64,000 nucleotides of DNA from an uncultured Erysipelotrichaceae bacterium (GTDB lineage: Bacteria; Bacillota_I; Bacilli_A; Erysipelotrichales; Erysipelotrichaceae), in assembly GCA_947649125.1 (NCBI GenBank), contig CANSQL010000003.1, positions 1-64,000 on the forward strand, in the 5' to 3' direction. The notes under the pieces were generated by a model. That model saw nothing but the letters and a program-made list of their open reading frames with translations. It had not been told where the DNA came from and did no database searches. This document shows, piece by piece, positions 52,456 through 63,533 of the stretch (position 1 is the stretch's first letter; each line of letters starts with the position of its first letter). The position numbers and the translations under genes are program-made.

Positions 52456-53136
52456 ATGATCTTTTTTCTTGAAGATGATGATAATATACGGAAACTTGTT
52501 TGTTATGCTTTGACTAAAGAAGGATATAATATTGAAGGATTTGAAAAACCGTCATCGTTTTGGGAAAGAATGGATGACGAAATACCTCAGCTTATTCTTC
52601 TTGATATTATGATGCCTGAGGAGGACGGCTTATCTATCCTGCAGAAATTGCAGACCGATAGACAATATGAGGCTATTCCCGTAATCATGATAACGGCAAA
52701 GAACAGTGAATTTGATAAGGCAACGGGGCTTGATCTGGGGGCAGATGATTATATTTCCAAGCCTTTCGGAATGGTTGAATTCATTTCTAGAGTTCGTGCC
52801 GTTCTTCGACGCTATGAAAAGACAAAGAATAAAAGCAATATTTTTAAAATCGGAAAATTATATGTAGATCTTGAAAAACATATTATTAAGGTATCAGGAG
52901 AAGATACAGAGCTTTCCTATAAGGAATATAAGCTTTTATCTGTGCTTTTAGAGGCTGAGGGAAAAGTGATATCAAGAGATGAATTGCTGCAAAGGGTATG
53001 GGGCGATTACTATGAGGAATCACGTACCCTCGATGTTCATATACGAAAACTCAGAGTTAAGCTTAAGGCTGCAGGTGTGTATATAAAAACAGTTAAAAAT
53101 ATAGGTTATCAGTTGATAGGAGATACAAATGAATAA
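52456..53136 (+). CDS. OmpR-family response regulator, phosphate regulon type
   Basis: Receiver LLDIMMPEEDG + C-terminal wHTH; downstream of pstB. Confidence 0.88.
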   Translation: MIFFLEDDDNIRKLVCYALTKEGYNIEGFEKPSSFWERMDDEIPQLILLDIMMPEEDGLSILQKLQTDRQYEAIPVIMITAKNSEFDKATGLDLGADDYISKPFGMVEFISRVRAVLRRYEKTKNKSNIFKIGKLYVDLEKHIIKVSGEDTELSYKEYKLLSVLLEAEGKVISRDELLQRVWGDYYEESRTLDVHIRKLRVKLKAAGVYIKTVKNIGYQLIGDTNE

Positions 53137-54793
53137 AAAAATATTTCGCTCAAGTGTTGCCGTTGCATTGGTTGTTTTGCTTTCAAGCCTAGTTTTGATT
53201 TTCGGTATTTTATTTCGATATTTTGAAAATCAGCTTCAAAGTGAGCTTGAAAGTGAGGCCGACTACATTGCTTATGCAGTTGAAAATCAGGGGATTGATT
53301 ATATCAATAATTTCAGCAACAGCAATAAACGAATCACGTTGATTTCACCTGATGGCAAAGTGCTTGCAGATACATCGGCTCACGAGTCAGAACTCGGCAA
53401 TCACACAGACAGGCAGGAAATTATGGAGGCAATGAAAAACGGCAAGGGCACAAGCATCCGTTATTCAAAAACCTTAGCAGAAAAAACGGTATATTATGCA
53501 ATGAAAATGAATGATGGCAATATTCTCAGAGTTTCCACAAAGCAATACACTGTTGCTGTAATTCTGTTCAGGCTTATTCAGCCGATACTGATTGTATTTG
53601 TTATTGCGGTTGTGCTGTCCTTCGCGCTGGCACAAAAAGTTTCTAAATCCATAATCAAACCAATCAATGAATTGGATTTGGATAATCCGACGAATAATGA
53701 GCCGTATGATGAATTAGCACCATTACTTCGTAAAATTGCAAAGCAAAAGGTAACGATTGAAAACCAGCTTAAAGAGGCGGAGTTTAAGCAGGAGGAATTT
53801 AGGCTTATTACCGAAAATATGAAGGAAGGTTTTATCGTTGTTGATAAGCAAATGAAGCTATTAACGTATAATCGTTCCGCTTTAAAACTTCTCGGTATAA
53901 GCAAGGATAAGCTTGATGATATCTTATCGGCAGGTAATGATAATCTCACATTTCTGATTGATAAGGTATTAGACGGAGCATGTGAAAAAAGCAGTCTAAC
54001 CCTTAATAATAGTCATTATAGATTAATTGCCAATCCTGTATTTGAAAATGAACAGATTATCGGAGCAGTTATTCTTATTATCGATGTCAGCGAAAGTGTG
54101 AAACGCGAACAGCTGCGACAGGAGTTTACTTCAAATGTATCACATGAACTAAAAACACCGCTTACATCCATATCCGGCTTTGCTGAAATAATGAAAAGCG
54201 GTGATACTCCCGATACGGTTGTAACTGATTTTTCTGCATCTATTTATGATGAGGCTCAAAGATTGATTTCGCTTGTAAATGATATTCTTAAAATATCAGA
54301 GCTTGATGAAAAAAATATTCAGGAAGAAAGTGAAGAAGTCGATTTGTATGAGTTGGCGGTTACTGTCTTGAAGCGATTGAAGACTGTCGCAGATATAAGA
54401 AAAATCAGTCTGAATCTGATAGGTGAAAGCACGATTGTTTTCGGTAATGAAAAAATCCTTGATGAAATGATATATAATCTTTGTGATAATGCAATCAAGT
54501 ATAATGAGGATAACGGAACAGTTGATGTTATCCTCAGTGAAAGTGATCACCACATAAAATTAACGGTAAAAGATACAGGCATCGGTATACCGCAATCAGA
54601 ACAAAAACGCATATTTGAGCGTTTTTACAGAGTGGATAAAAGTCATTCAAAGGCAATCGGCGGTACCGGCTTGGGACTATCGATCGTCAAACATGCCGCT
54701 ATCTATCATAATGCAGAAATTGAGCTTAAAAGTGAGCTTGGTAAAGGCACGACAATAACGATTATTTTCAGTAAACAGAAATCAGTATTATAA
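53129..54793 (+). CDS. Sensor histidine kinase, PhoR-like
   Basis: FTSNVSHELKTPLTSISGFAEIM, GTGLGLSIVKHA, PAS domain. Confidence 0.9.
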   Translation: MNKKIFRSSVAVALVVLLSSLVLIFGILFRYFENQLQSELESEADYIAYAVENQGIDYINNFSNSNKRITLISPDGKVLADTSAHESELGNHTDRQEIMEAMKNGKGTSIRYSKTLAEKTVYYAMKMNDGNILRVSTKQYTVAVILFRLIQPILIVFVIAVVLSFALAQKVSKSIIKPINELDLDNPTNNEPYDELAPLLRKIAKQKVTIENQLKEAEFKQEEFRLITENMKEGFIVVDKQMKLLTYNRSALKLLGISKDKLDDILSAGNDNLTFLIDKVLDGACEKSSLTLNNSHYRLIANPVFENEQIIGAVILIIDVSESVKREQLRQEFTSNVSHELKTPLTSISGFAEIMKSGDTPDTVVTDFSASIYDEAQRLISLVNDILKISELDEKNIQEESEEVDLYELAVTVLKRLKTVADIRKISLNLIGESTIVFGNEKILDEMIYNLCDNAIKYNEDNGTVDVILSESDHHIKLTVKDTGIGIPQSEQKRIFERFYRVDKSHSKAIGGTGLGLSIVKHAAIYHNAEIELKSELGKGTTITIIFSKQKSVL

Positions 54794-54795
54794 AG

Positions 54796-54828
54796 GCACT
54801 TGGAATCTTATCAAGTGTCTTTATCTTT
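54796..54828 (+). terminator. Terminator after phoR-like gene
   Basis: AAAGGCACTTGGAATCTTATCAAGTGTCTTT. Confidence 0.6.
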
Positions 54829-55088
54829 AAACTATATTTATCTGGTATGCGATTTTTCTTATCTGATCTGTAAATATCAATGTTGTATTGATAAGTTTAT
54901 CATTTTCAGTGAAGATCTAAGCAGGGAAGCTTGAGTTTTTTCAACCTCAACGTGCTTTTCGGCGTATTCTTTATAACGGGATTGCACTTGTATTCCTCTT
55001 TAAAATAAAAATGCCGTAATGATTGCTTGTACTAAATTTCTAAGCTTTCATTACGACATCTCAGCTCATGACCATTCTTTTTTTTGTT

Positions 55089-55988
55089 TTAATCTTCGCT
55101 GTCCTGTACAAGATAATCAGGATTGCTTGATTTATAATTGTTGTAGATATCAATATCATAAACGCGGAAGTTGTATTTCTTTAAATAATGAATCATTGCT
55201 TCCTGCTTAATGGTTGTTGATTTATCTAAAATAGATTGTAAGGCTTCTTCTTTAAATTCCTCAGCAGCTTTAGTATTCGTTACCTTGACGATATAATACA
55301 TCGGCTTTTCGGAATCACTCGTATCGGAAATCACCTCATTGATCATTGCTTCTTTATCTGTGATAACACTGATTTTAGACCAAACAGGAGAAGGCAACTG
55401 ACTGCTTTGATTCACTACGATTTCTTTACCGTTATAGGTATCGGTTTTCCCGTATTGCTTCGCAGCGGCTTCAAAGGATTTTCCATCCTGTACTGCCTTT
55501 AACGCATTCTTTGCGTTTCCTTCGCTCGTGCAGGCGATAATGCGAGCCTTTACCGGTTTATATGTCGTGATTTGATCCTTGGCATTCGCATCTAAGTATT
55601 TCTTTGCCAGCTTATTGTTTTGAACGCTCGGTACGATATATTTTTCATAATATTCATCAATGTCCTTACAACCGGCTTGACTGAGTACCGCCTCTAAATT
55701 TTCACCGGCGGACTTTTTGAATTCAGCCAGTTGTTTTTTTGCTTCCTTTGTCACTTCTTCGGTAACCGGTGCTTCCTTTTCAAATATAATCTTGCTAACG
55801 CTCATATTGACCTGAGAGAAGCCGCCGCTTAAGAACAGCGGACGGAATATATCATCATTGGTAACCTTAGTAGAACCGACGGTAAACAGCACCTCGCTGC
55901 CGTTGGAAATATCCGCACTGGCATCCTTGCATCCGAAGAGCGTTGTCAGCATTACCGCCGCAAAACATAATGACGTTGCTTTTTTCAT
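55089..55988 (-). CDS. PrsA/SurA-like lipoprotein, divergent
   Basis: Lipobox LFGC; SurA_N-like helices; PpiC-like region poorly conserved. Confidence 0.65.
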   Translation of the reverse strand: MKKATSLCFAAVMLTTLFGCKDASADISNGSEVLFTVGSTKVTNDDIFRPLFLSGGFSQVNMSVSKIIFEKEAPVTEEVTKEAKKQLAEFKKSAGENLEAVLSQAGCKDIDEYYEKYIVPSVQNNKLAKKYLDANAKDQITTYKPVKARIIACTSEGNAKNALKAVQDGKSFEAAAKQYGKTDTYNGKEIVVNQSSQLPSPVWSKISVITDKEAMINEVISDTSDSEKPMYYIVKVTNTKAAEEFKEEALQSILDKSTTIKQEAMIHYLKKYNFRVYDIDIYNNYKSSNPDYLVQDSED

Positions 55989-56001
55989 AATCGTGTCCTC
56001 C

Positions 56002-56994
56002 TTATTCCTTGATGCCCATGTAATCCATCAGTAATTTTTTGATATCGTCATTGCCGTATACAATATCGACTTTCTTGCTTTTTTCCCAAACGATTTTCTT
56101 TCTTAAATCATTGTCGGCATTCATAATGGCCTGATACACTTGATTTTTTATCGTATCGGTATCATCCTCGTATTTTACGATTTTATCCTTATCGGTTTCG
56201 AGTACCATAATTTTGTGCCATCCCTGATAGTTTGTGGATGCCACCTTGACCCAATCGCTCACTTCGTCCTTTTTCAGCTTCAACGCTGTTTTCTTGAAAT
56301 CCTCAACCAACTGAGAATCCTTATCGGCATAACCGACCAAGCCGCCGGTGGAAGCAGAAGAATCATCGCTGAATTCCTTCGCTACATCAGCGAATTTTTT
56401 GCCTGACTTAAGCGCTTCATCGACCTTCTTTACTTTTTCCTGTTCCTCTTTTGTCGGGTTCTTACTGTCTTCCATCTTGATTAAGATATGAGCGACAATA
56501 CGTCCGTTCTTATCCTTATGAATCGGTGTAAACAATTCATCCATATGCTCATCCATATAATCGGTAAACATCTTCTGTACCTTTGCGGAGGTCAAGCAAT
56601 ATTCATACAGATCGGAATATCCGCTTGCCTCTAATTGGCTTTGAATCTGTGTTTTATAATTGGTAGGATCAGTTGATTTAAAATATTCCTCTGTCTGTTC
56701 CTGCTGCAGCTTTGCGGTTGATTTGATATCATCATCTGTTTCGATGACTTCGTTCGCTACCGCATCCTGAAATTTCTGATATAAGTAAGCATCGGCAGCT
56801 TGTGCTTTCAATTCATTGAAAATATCATCTACAAAAATGTTTTGATCGGCAACACTCGCAATAACGTCTTTACCGTCTGCTTTTTTGCCTGCCAGCTTTC
56901 CTTTGTTTGTATCCCAAATGCTGAATATCGCAAAGGAAATGAGGATTACCGCTATCAGTACGACAAACCACTGCTTTTTCAAAATCTCTATCAT
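56002..56994 (-). CDS. Membrane-anchored parvulin-type peptidyl-prolyl isomerase (PrsA-like)
   Basis: N-terminal TM; AHILIKMEDS...FADVAKEFSDDSSASTGGLVGY parvulin motif. Confidence 0.88.
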   Translation of the reverse strand: MIEILKKQWFVVLIAVILISFAIFSIWDTNKGKLAGKKADGKDVIASVADQNIFVDDIFNELKAQAADAYLYQKFQDAVANEVIETDDDIKSTAKLQQEQTEEYFKSTDPTNYKTQIQSQLEASGYSDLYEYCLTSAKVQKMFTDYMDEHMDELFTPIHKDKNGRIVAHILIKMEDSKNPTKEEQEKVKKVDEALKSGKKFADVAKEFSDDSSASTGGLVGYADKDSQLVEDFKKTALKLKKDEVSDWVKVASTNYQGWHKIMVLETDKDKIVKYEDDTDTIKNQVYQAIMNADNDLRKKIVWEKSKKVDIVYGNDDIKKLLMDYMGIKE

Positions 56995-57221
56995 ATTATG
57001 CCTCCTAATATTTCATACCGTATTATTATAAATTAATTTTAATTAAAAAGCAATTTCTGTATGGTACTAACATAATTTCCCATAATATCATGGAAGAAGT
57101 TCGGCAAGCTTTAAGATAAGACAGTAAAAATGAAGCTCTTGAATGCTTCACGAAAGAAATGACCGAGCATTCAACTGAGCATTCATATGAATCAGAAAGA
57201 AAAACTTTCCAATCGTTTTAA

Positions 57222-57250
57222 TTGTCTCAGCACTGTTTTTTTGATATGAT
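57222..57250 (+). promoter_or_regulatory. Putative suf operon promoter
   Basis: TTGTCT-N17-TATGAT. Confidence 0.5.
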
Positions 57251-57284
57251 ATACAAGGCTTATAAACAGAAAGAGGGTCTTTCC

Positions 57285-58109
57285 ATGACAACATTACAAA
57301 TAACGGATTTACATGTCGAGGTTGAGGGAAAAAAGATTTTAAAGGGTATCAATCTTTGTGTCAACAGCAATGAAACACATGCCCTGATGGGACCTAACGG
57401 TAACGGAAAATCTACCTTATTGGCAGCGATTATGGGAAATCCGAAATATACGGTGACTAAAGGAAGCATTACCTTAGACGGTAAGGATGTCTTGACGATG
57501 GCGGTCGATGAGCGAAGTCGTGCAGGCTTGTTTTTAGGGATGCAGTATCCAAGTGAAATCAGCGGTGTTACCAATTCCGATTTTTTACGTGCAGCCGTAA
57601 ATGCACGCAGAGAGCGTCCGATTCCGTTGTTTCAGTTTATTAAGGAAATGGAACAGGCGGTTGCCGATATGGAAATGAAAAGCGATCTTGCGCATCGGTT
57701 TTTAAACGAGGGCTTTTCCGGCGGTGAGAAAAAACGCAATGAAATTGTCCAGATGAAGCTGTTGAAGCCGTCTTTGGCAATGCTTGATGAAATTGACAGC
57801 GGTTTAGATGTCGATGCCTTGAAGCTTGTTGCGGATGCATTATTGGATATTCAGGCGCAGCAGCAGACGGGACTTTTGGTCGTTTCTCATTATGAGCGCT
57901 TTTATGATTTACTGAAGCCGACACATGCGCATGTATTGATCGATGGTAAAATCGTATTGAGCGGCGATGCGTCCTTGATCAATAAAATTGATGCACAGGG
58001 CTATGACTGGATTGAAAATGAGCTTGGTATCAAAGCGGCAGAGGAAGTAAAGACGAAGCAAAATGCCGGAGTGCTCGGCGTATGTCATGCTTCAAAAAAG
58101 GGAGCCTGA
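57285..58109 (+). CDS. sufC: Fe-S cluster assembly ATPase SufC
   Basis: GPNGNGKSTLLAAIMG, FSGGEKKRNEIVQM, LDEIDSGLDVDAL. Confidence 0.96.
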   Translation: MTTLQITDLHVEVEGKKILKGINLCVNSNETHALMGPNGNGKSTLLAAIMGNPKYTVTKGSITLDGKDVLTMAVDERSRAGLFLGMQYPSEISGVTNSDFLRAAVNARRERPIPLFQFIKEMEQAVADMEMKSDLAHRFLNEGFSGGEKKRNEIVQMKLLKPSLAMLDEIDSGLDVDALKLVADALLDIQAQQQTGLLVVSHYERFYDLLKPTHAHVLIDGKIVLSGDASLINKIDAQGYDWIENELGIKAAEEVKTKQNAGVLGVCHASKKGA

Positions 58110-58110
58110 T

Positions 58111-58920
58111 ATGAAGGAAATCACGAGTAAAAATGCAAATGTTCAGCTGAATAACGGCTTTGAAACGCTTTCGCTGCATCTGCATAAGACAATGTGTTTA
58201 ACGCTGAATGCAGACAAAGGCACAAACGCTGAAATGCTTATTACATATGATGGGACACAGGCTGATTTGCATATCGATGTGAATGCAGCGGATGACTGTG
58301 AAGTGCGGCTTTTGTTTTGGAGTGAAATGAATGAGACGACACGCTTTGAGTTGACAATTAATGCGCAAAATAACAGTAAGGTTCATATCGGAATCGCTGA
58401 TTTACAGTCATCAGAGGCTGATTATCGCATCAAGGCAATGCTTTGTCATGAGGGTGCTGAGGTCAATGTAACAAGCGCATGTCTTGCCTGTCATAAGCAT
58501 TGGCTGATGCATATGGAGCATCAAAAGGCGCATACGAATTCCTTGATGAAAAACTTTGCGGTTACCTTAGAAAATGGGGATTATCGCATGGAAGCCTGCG
58601 GGGCGATTCAAAAGGGTGCCTATGAATGCAGTTCCCATCAGGCAAGCCGTGTATTGACAATGAGTGAGAATCATCAATGTGAGGTAATACCGTTGCTGCT
58701 GATTGATGAAAATGAGGTAAAGGCCTCTCATGCGACTACGGTAGGACAGCCTGATGAAGGTCAGCTCTACTATTTAAAATCGCGCGGACTCAGTACAAAA
58801 CATGCGTTGGGACTGCTTAAACTCGGCTATCTGCTGCCGATTACTGAGATCATAAGCGATGCGCAAATACAAAAACAGCTGCGTATGCAGATTGAGGAAA
58901 AGGTGATGAAGCATGATTGA
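58111..58920 (+). CDS. sufD: SufD-like Fe-S cluster assembly protein
   Basis: KASHATTVGQPDEGQLYYLKSRGLS; between sufC and sufS. Confidence 0.9.
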   Translation: MKEITSKNANVQLNNGFETLSLHLHKTMCLTLNADKGTNAEMLITYDGTQADLHIDVNAADDCEVRLLFWSEMNETTRFELTINAQNNSKVHIGIADLQSSEADYRIKAMLCHEGAEVNVTSACLACHKHWLMHMEHQKAHTNSLMKNFAVTLENGDYRMEACGAIQKGAYECSSHQASRVLTMSENHQCEVIPLLLIDENEVKASHATTVGQPDEGQLYYLKSRGLSTKHALGLLKLGYLLPITEIISDAQIQKQLRMQIEEKVMKHD

Positions 58921-60145
58921 TATTACCGGTATTCGTCGAGATTTTCCGATGTTGAATCATAAACAAATGCAGTCGCATGATCTGATATATTTTGATAACG
59001 GGGCAACGACCTTTAAGCCGCAGGCGGTCATAGATGCGATAACCTATTATTATACGGATTTATCCTGTAATGCCCATCGCGGTGATTATGAGCTTGCATA
59101 TCGCTTGGATCAGGCATTTGAGGAAGCCAGAGCGAGTGCTGCTGCCTTCATTCATGCGAGTGAGCGGGAAATTGTATTTACCTCAGGTGCCAGTGAGGGC
59201 TTGAATCTTGTTGCACAGGGCTACGGCAGAAAGTTTTTGCGTGAAGGCGATATCGTCTTAAGCACGGAGGCTGAGCATGCCTCATGTATCCTGCCGTGGA
59301 TGCGCGCTTGTGAGGAAACAGGTGCTGTATTGGAGTATATTCCGTTGGATGAACAGGGCAGAGTCGGTATGGAAGCGGTCGCGGAGATGATGAATGAGAA
59401 TGTGAAGGTCATCGTTTTGGCACAGATTTCCAATGTGCTCGGCTATGAAGCTCCGATTCGTGAAATCTGCGCTCTTGCTCATCGGTACGGAGCCATTGTC
59501 GTTGTTGACGGGGCACAGAGTGTTCCGCATCTGCCGATTGATGTTACTGAGCTTGATTGTGATTTTTTGGCTTTCAGTGCTCATAAAATGTGCGGTCCGA
59601 CGGGAATTGGTGTGTTATACGGCAAATATGCGCTGCTTGATGCAATGGACCCGTTGTATTTAGGCGGCGGAAGTAATGCACGCTTTGATATGTGCGGTAA
59701 TATCCTGTTAAAACAGCCGCCGTATAAATTCGAAAGCGGAACGGCCAATATTGCTGGAATCCTCGGTATGAAAGCGGCAATCGATTATTTATCGCAAATC
59801 GGAATGGAACAGATTCATGCGTATGAGCAGCAGCTGCATCGTCAGATGGTTGACGGACTGCAGCGTTTGGATAATATTCATATTTATAATGCGGATGCGG
59901 ACGGAGCAATCGTTACCTTCAATGTCAAGGATGTATTCGCACAGGATGCCGCTACGTATTTCAGTGCCCACGGCGTTGCGGTGCGTAGCGGTCAGCATTG
60001 CGCCAAGCTGCTCAGTGAAAAATTAAATACGAGCGCAACGGTTCGCGCATCGCTGTATTTTTATAACGATACTCAAGAAATCAAGCGTTTTTTGGCATTG
60101 GCTGCCGAAGCTGATATGAAAACATGCTTAGATGTTTATTTTTAA
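58913..60145 (+). CDS. sufS: Cysteine desulfurase SufS
   Basis: FDNGATTFKPQAV, SAHKMCGPTGIGVLYG, VRSGQHCAK. Confidence 0.96.
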   Translation: MIDITGIRRDFPMLNHKQMQSHDLIYFDNGATTFKPQAVIDAITYYYTDLSCNAHRGDYELAYRLDQAFEEARASAAAFIHASEREIVFTSGASEGLNLVAQGYGRKFLREGDIVLSTEAEHASCILPWMRACEETGAVLEYIPLDEQGRVGMEAVAEMMNENVKVIVLAQISNVLGYEAPIREICALAHRYGAIVVVDGAQSVPHLPIDVTELDCDFLAFSAHKMCGPTGIGVLYGKYALLDAMDPLYLGGGSNARFDMCGNILLKQPPYKFESGTANIAGILGMKAAIDYLSQIGMEQIHAYEQQLHRQMVDGLQRLDNIHIYNADADGAIVTFNVKDVFAQDAATYFSAHGVAVRSGQHCAKLLSEKLNTSATVRASLYFYNDTQEIKRFLALAAEADMKTCLDVYF

Positions 60146-60157
60146 AGGAGGGATTTG

Positions 60158-60604
60158 ATGTCAGAGCTAATCCATGATCCGATGATATTACGTCAAATTA
60201 TTATGGATCATTATGAATATCCGCGAAATCATGAATTAAGCGATGAGGAGGGCTATGTGTCGAAGCATATGGCCTCTGCCTCATGTATTGATGATATTTA
60301 TGTACAGGCCAAGCTGAAGGATGATGTGATTGAGGATATCCGCTTTGATGGGGTTGCCTGTACGATTTCCACAGCCTCGACCTCAATTATGAGCGAGCTG
60401 TTACAGGGGAAAACAACGAGTGAGGCAAGAAAGATCATTGACGCATATTACGCAATGATCAACAATGAGCCCTATGATGATGAATTACTGCAGGAGGCGA
60501 TTGCTTTCCATACGGTAGGAAAACAAGCCAATCGCATTAAATGCGCTACCATCGGATGGGAAGCGATGAAGCAGATTATTGAAGACGGTGAAGCCCATGA
60601 ATAA
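60158..60604 (+). CDS. sufU: SufU Fe-S scaffold/sulfurtransferase
   Basis: [39 protein letters not shown]. Confidence 0.92.
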   Translation: MSELIHDPMILRQIIMDHYEYPRNHELSDEEGYVSKHMASASCIDDIYVQAKLKDDVIEDIRFDGVACTISTASTSIMSELLQGKTTSEARKIIDAYYAMINNEPYDDELLQEAIAFHTVGKQANRIKCATIGWEAMKQIIEDGEAHE

Positions 60605-61997
60605 TAACGATATCCTTAAGCAGGAGGAATACAAATACGGCTTCCATGATGAGGATGTATCCGTATATAAAACCAAAAAGGGCTTGACAAGGGAAACGGT
60701 AATTGAAATATCAAGGCTGAAACAAGAGCCGAAATGGATGCTGGAGAAGCGGTTAGCCGCATACGATGCTTTTTGCGAAATGCCGATTCAGACATGGGGA
60801 CCTGATGTCAGCAATATTGATTTTGATGAATATACATATTATATCAAGCCGAGTGAACAGGGCAAACAGAATTGGGACGAGGTTCCCGAAACAATCAAGA
60901 ATACGTTTGATAAGCTTGGCATTCCCGAGGCAGAGGCGAAATACTTATCCGGTGTAACGACGCAGTATGAAAGTGAAGCTGTTTATCATAATATGCTTGA
61001 TGAGGTCAAGGAAAAGGGGATAATCTTTTTAGATACGGACAGCGCATTGAAGCAGGTGCCTGATTTGTTTCAGAAATATTTCGGTAAGCTCGTCTCTTAT
61101 CGCGATAATAAGTTTGCGGCCTTAAACAGCTGTGTATGGTCGGGCGGAAGCTTTATTTATATCCCGAAAAACGTAAAGCTGGATAAGCCGTTACAATCGT
61201 ATTTCCGCATCAATTCCCAGTCGATGGGACAGTTTGAGCGAACGATGATCATTGTCGATGACGGTGCAGAGGTGCATTATGTAGAGGGGTGTACCGCACC
61301 GACGTATTCTAAGGATTCCCTTCATGCGGCAGTGGTGGAAATCTATGTCGGCAAGCATGCGAAATGTCGCTACAGTACGGTACAAAACTGGTCGGGCAAT
61401 ATTTTGAATCTTGTCACAAAGCGTGCAACAGTCGATGATTACGGTGTGATGGAATGGATCGACGGCAATATCGGTTCCCATGTGACAATGAAATATCCCG
61501 CCTGCGTGTTGAAGGGGACAGGTGCTCGCGGCATGACGATTTCGATTGCCGTTGCCGGGGCCGACCAAATTCAGGATGCCGGGGCAAAGATGATTCATCT
61601 CGGTGAGCATACAAGCTCTACCATTATATCGAAGTCGGTTTCTCGCCGAGGCGGTGAGGTGAACTATCGCGGCTTGATTCAGCACGGAAAGCAGGCTCAT
61701 TATGCCAAAAGCAAGGTTGAATGTGATACGCTTATTCTTGATAAGCAATCTCGCAGCGATACCGTTCCGACGAATATTTCAAGAAATAAAACGAGTCAGA
61801 TTGAGCATGAGGCAACCGTATCCAATATTTCTGAGGAACAGCTGTTTTATTTAATGAGCCGCGGCTTAACAAGAGGCGCCGCTACGGAAATGATCGTGAT
61901 GGGCTTTTTAGAGCCGTTCACCAGAGAGCTGCCGATGGAATATGCGGTGGAGCTGAATCAGCTGTTAAAGCTGGATATGAGTGATTCCATTGGATAA
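60597..61997 (+). CDS. sufB: Fe-S cluster assembly protein SufB
   Basis: [47 protein letters not shown]. Confidence 0.96.
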   Translation: MNNNDILKQEEYKYGFHDEDVSVYKTKKGLTRETVIEISRLKQEPKWMLEKRLAAYDAFCEMPIQTWGPDVSNIDFDEYTYYIKPSEQGKQNWDEVPETIKNTFDKLGIPEAEAKYLSGVTTQYESEAVYHNMLDEVKEKGIIFLDTDSALKQVPDLFQKYFGKLVSYRDNKFAALNSCVWSGGSFIYIPKNVKLDKPLQSYFRINSQSMGQFERTMIIVDDGAEVHYVEGCTAPTYSKDSLHAAVVEIYVGKHAKCRYSTVQNWSGNILNLVTKRATVDDYGVMEWIDGNIGSHVTMKYPACVLKGTGARGMTISIAVAGADQIQDAGAKMIHLGEHTSSTIISKSVSRRGGEVNYRGLIQHGKQAHYAKSKVECDTLILDKQSRSDTVPTNISRNKTSQIEHEATVSNISEEQLFYLMSRGLTRGAATEMIVMGFLEPFTRELPMEYAVELNQLLKLDMSDSIG

Positions 61998-62586
61998 TCA
62001 GACAATTCGCAGGGCGAAGCTGAAGCAATGTAAGGCACTGTCAGAAGATCAGCGCAAGCGAAGCAGCCAAAGCATCGTGCGTGCCTGTCAAAGCTTCATT
62101 AGGGAACAAGAGGTCATAGGCTTATTTATGCCGCTTTCCTATGAGCCTGATATTACTTCGCTGTATGATGATAATCATAAGTATCATCGCTTTGCCTTGC
62201 CAAAGGTAACCTCAAAGACCGCAATGGATTTCGTAGAGTGGAATGAAACAACAGCGTTTCAAACGGGAGCCTTTGATATTACGGAGCCGGTAAATGCGAA
62301 TCGTATCGATCCCAAACGGCTTACACTGCTTTTTATCCCGCTTGTGGCTTTTAATCATCGCTGTGAGCGCTTAGGGCACGGAAACGGTTATTATGATCGT
62401 TATTTGAAGCAGACCGATGCGTTAAAAATCGGTGTTGCGTTCTCCGTTCAACAGGATGAGGAGCTGCAAAGCTTCGCGCATGATATCGCATTAGATGTAA
62501 TTATTACGGAACAGGCCTGTTTCTACAAGGAGAAACAGAGCAGGGCATATGAATGCTTTGAAGAAAATCATTTATTACAATCATAA
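61981..62586 (+). CDS. 5-formyltetrahydrofolate cyclo-ligase family protein
   Basis: [25 protein letters not shown] motif. Confidence 0.92.
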   Translation: MIPLDNQTIRRAKLKQCKALSEDQRKRSSQSIVRACQSFIREQEVIGLFMPLSYEPDITSLYDDNHKYHRFALPKVTSKTAMDFVEWNETTAFQTGAFDITEPVNANRIDPKRLTLLFIPLVAFNHRCERLGHGNGYYDRYLKQTDALKIGVAFSVQQDEELQSFAHDIALDVIITEQACFYKEKQSRAYECFEENHLLQS

Positions 62587-62593
62587 TAATAAC

Positions 62594-62622
62594 GATGACG
62601 GGGATATCCTGTCATCTTTTTA
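62594..62622 (+). terminator. Terminator after suf/MTHFS operon
   Basis: GATGACGGGGATATCCTGTCATCTTTTTA. Confidence 0.8.
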
Positions 62623-62912
62623 TATAGAATGATGGTCGATGCTTTAAAAGTGCTTGATTTCGAAGCTTAGTAAAGCATAAGAATCGGCCTGTTTCTGCAG
62701 TTGTTTTTCATTTCTCATAAGGTTTTTTCAATTCCTGCAGGTATAGGTTCATTCCTTACAAGACTATTGAAATAAGAGGCGTAATAGAGTAAAATACCAT
62801 TGGCTGAGTGAATGAGTGAAGGTTGGAAGGACAAGGATTTCGTTCCTTTGATCGCTCAAATAATCACAGTTGATCAGATGTGGAAAGCTTAACAGATAGG
62901 AGACTTTTAAAT

Positions 62913-63533
62913 ATGAAAAAGAAAAAAATACGTTCTTTGTTGTGTTTCATGATGGCAGTGCTGATGTTGTCATTGACCGCTTGTTCGACAAGTGAGGAAG
63001 GCAGCGATGATAAAGAAGCAACAGAGGTATTACTGCCTGTCAGTATCGGCGGTATCGAAATCAAGGTGGGCGAGACAACGATTCAAAGCCTGTTGGATCA
63101 AGGGCTTGAGATTTCTTGGGTAGATGAAGAATATAATCGCATTGTTGTCGATCCGACTACAGAGCTGGAGGCAAAGACCTATTATACAGGCGGCAGCATC
63201 AATTTGAGTGATAATGTGTTTTTCAAGGTTTCTTTTGTGACAGATGAAAAGAAGGTTCCGTTAGGGGAAGCGGTCATTGCCTATATTGAACTGCATGTGT
63301 TGCCGGACGGCGATCAAAGTCTGCTTGACCAAATAGCCTTTGACGGTGTACCGTTTAAGGAAATGACGCAAAAAAAGGCAGTAGAGAGATATCCCGATTG
63401 GAGCGGTGATGAAATTATGTGGCTGAATTACGGCACGGATTATAAGTATCTTTTGACCTTTGATATTGCCACAGGTGATCTGACCGGCTTTACGGTAGAG
63501 CGTAATTACGATGTGGATTGGACCAAAAAATAA
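62913..63533 (+). CDS. Hypothetical lipoprotein
   Basis: Signal peptide with LTAC lipobox; RBS ATAGGAG. Confidence 0.75.
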   Translation: MKKKKIRSLLCFMMAVLMLSLTACSTSEEGSDDKEATEVLLPVSIGGIEIKVGETTIQSLLDQGLEISWVDEEYNRIVVDPTTELEAKTYYTGGSINLSDNVFFKVSFVTDEKKVPLGEAVIAYIELHVLPDGDQSLLDQIAFDGVPFKEMTQKKAVERYPDWSGDEIMWLNYGTDYKYLLTFDIATGDLTGFTVERNYDVDWTKK

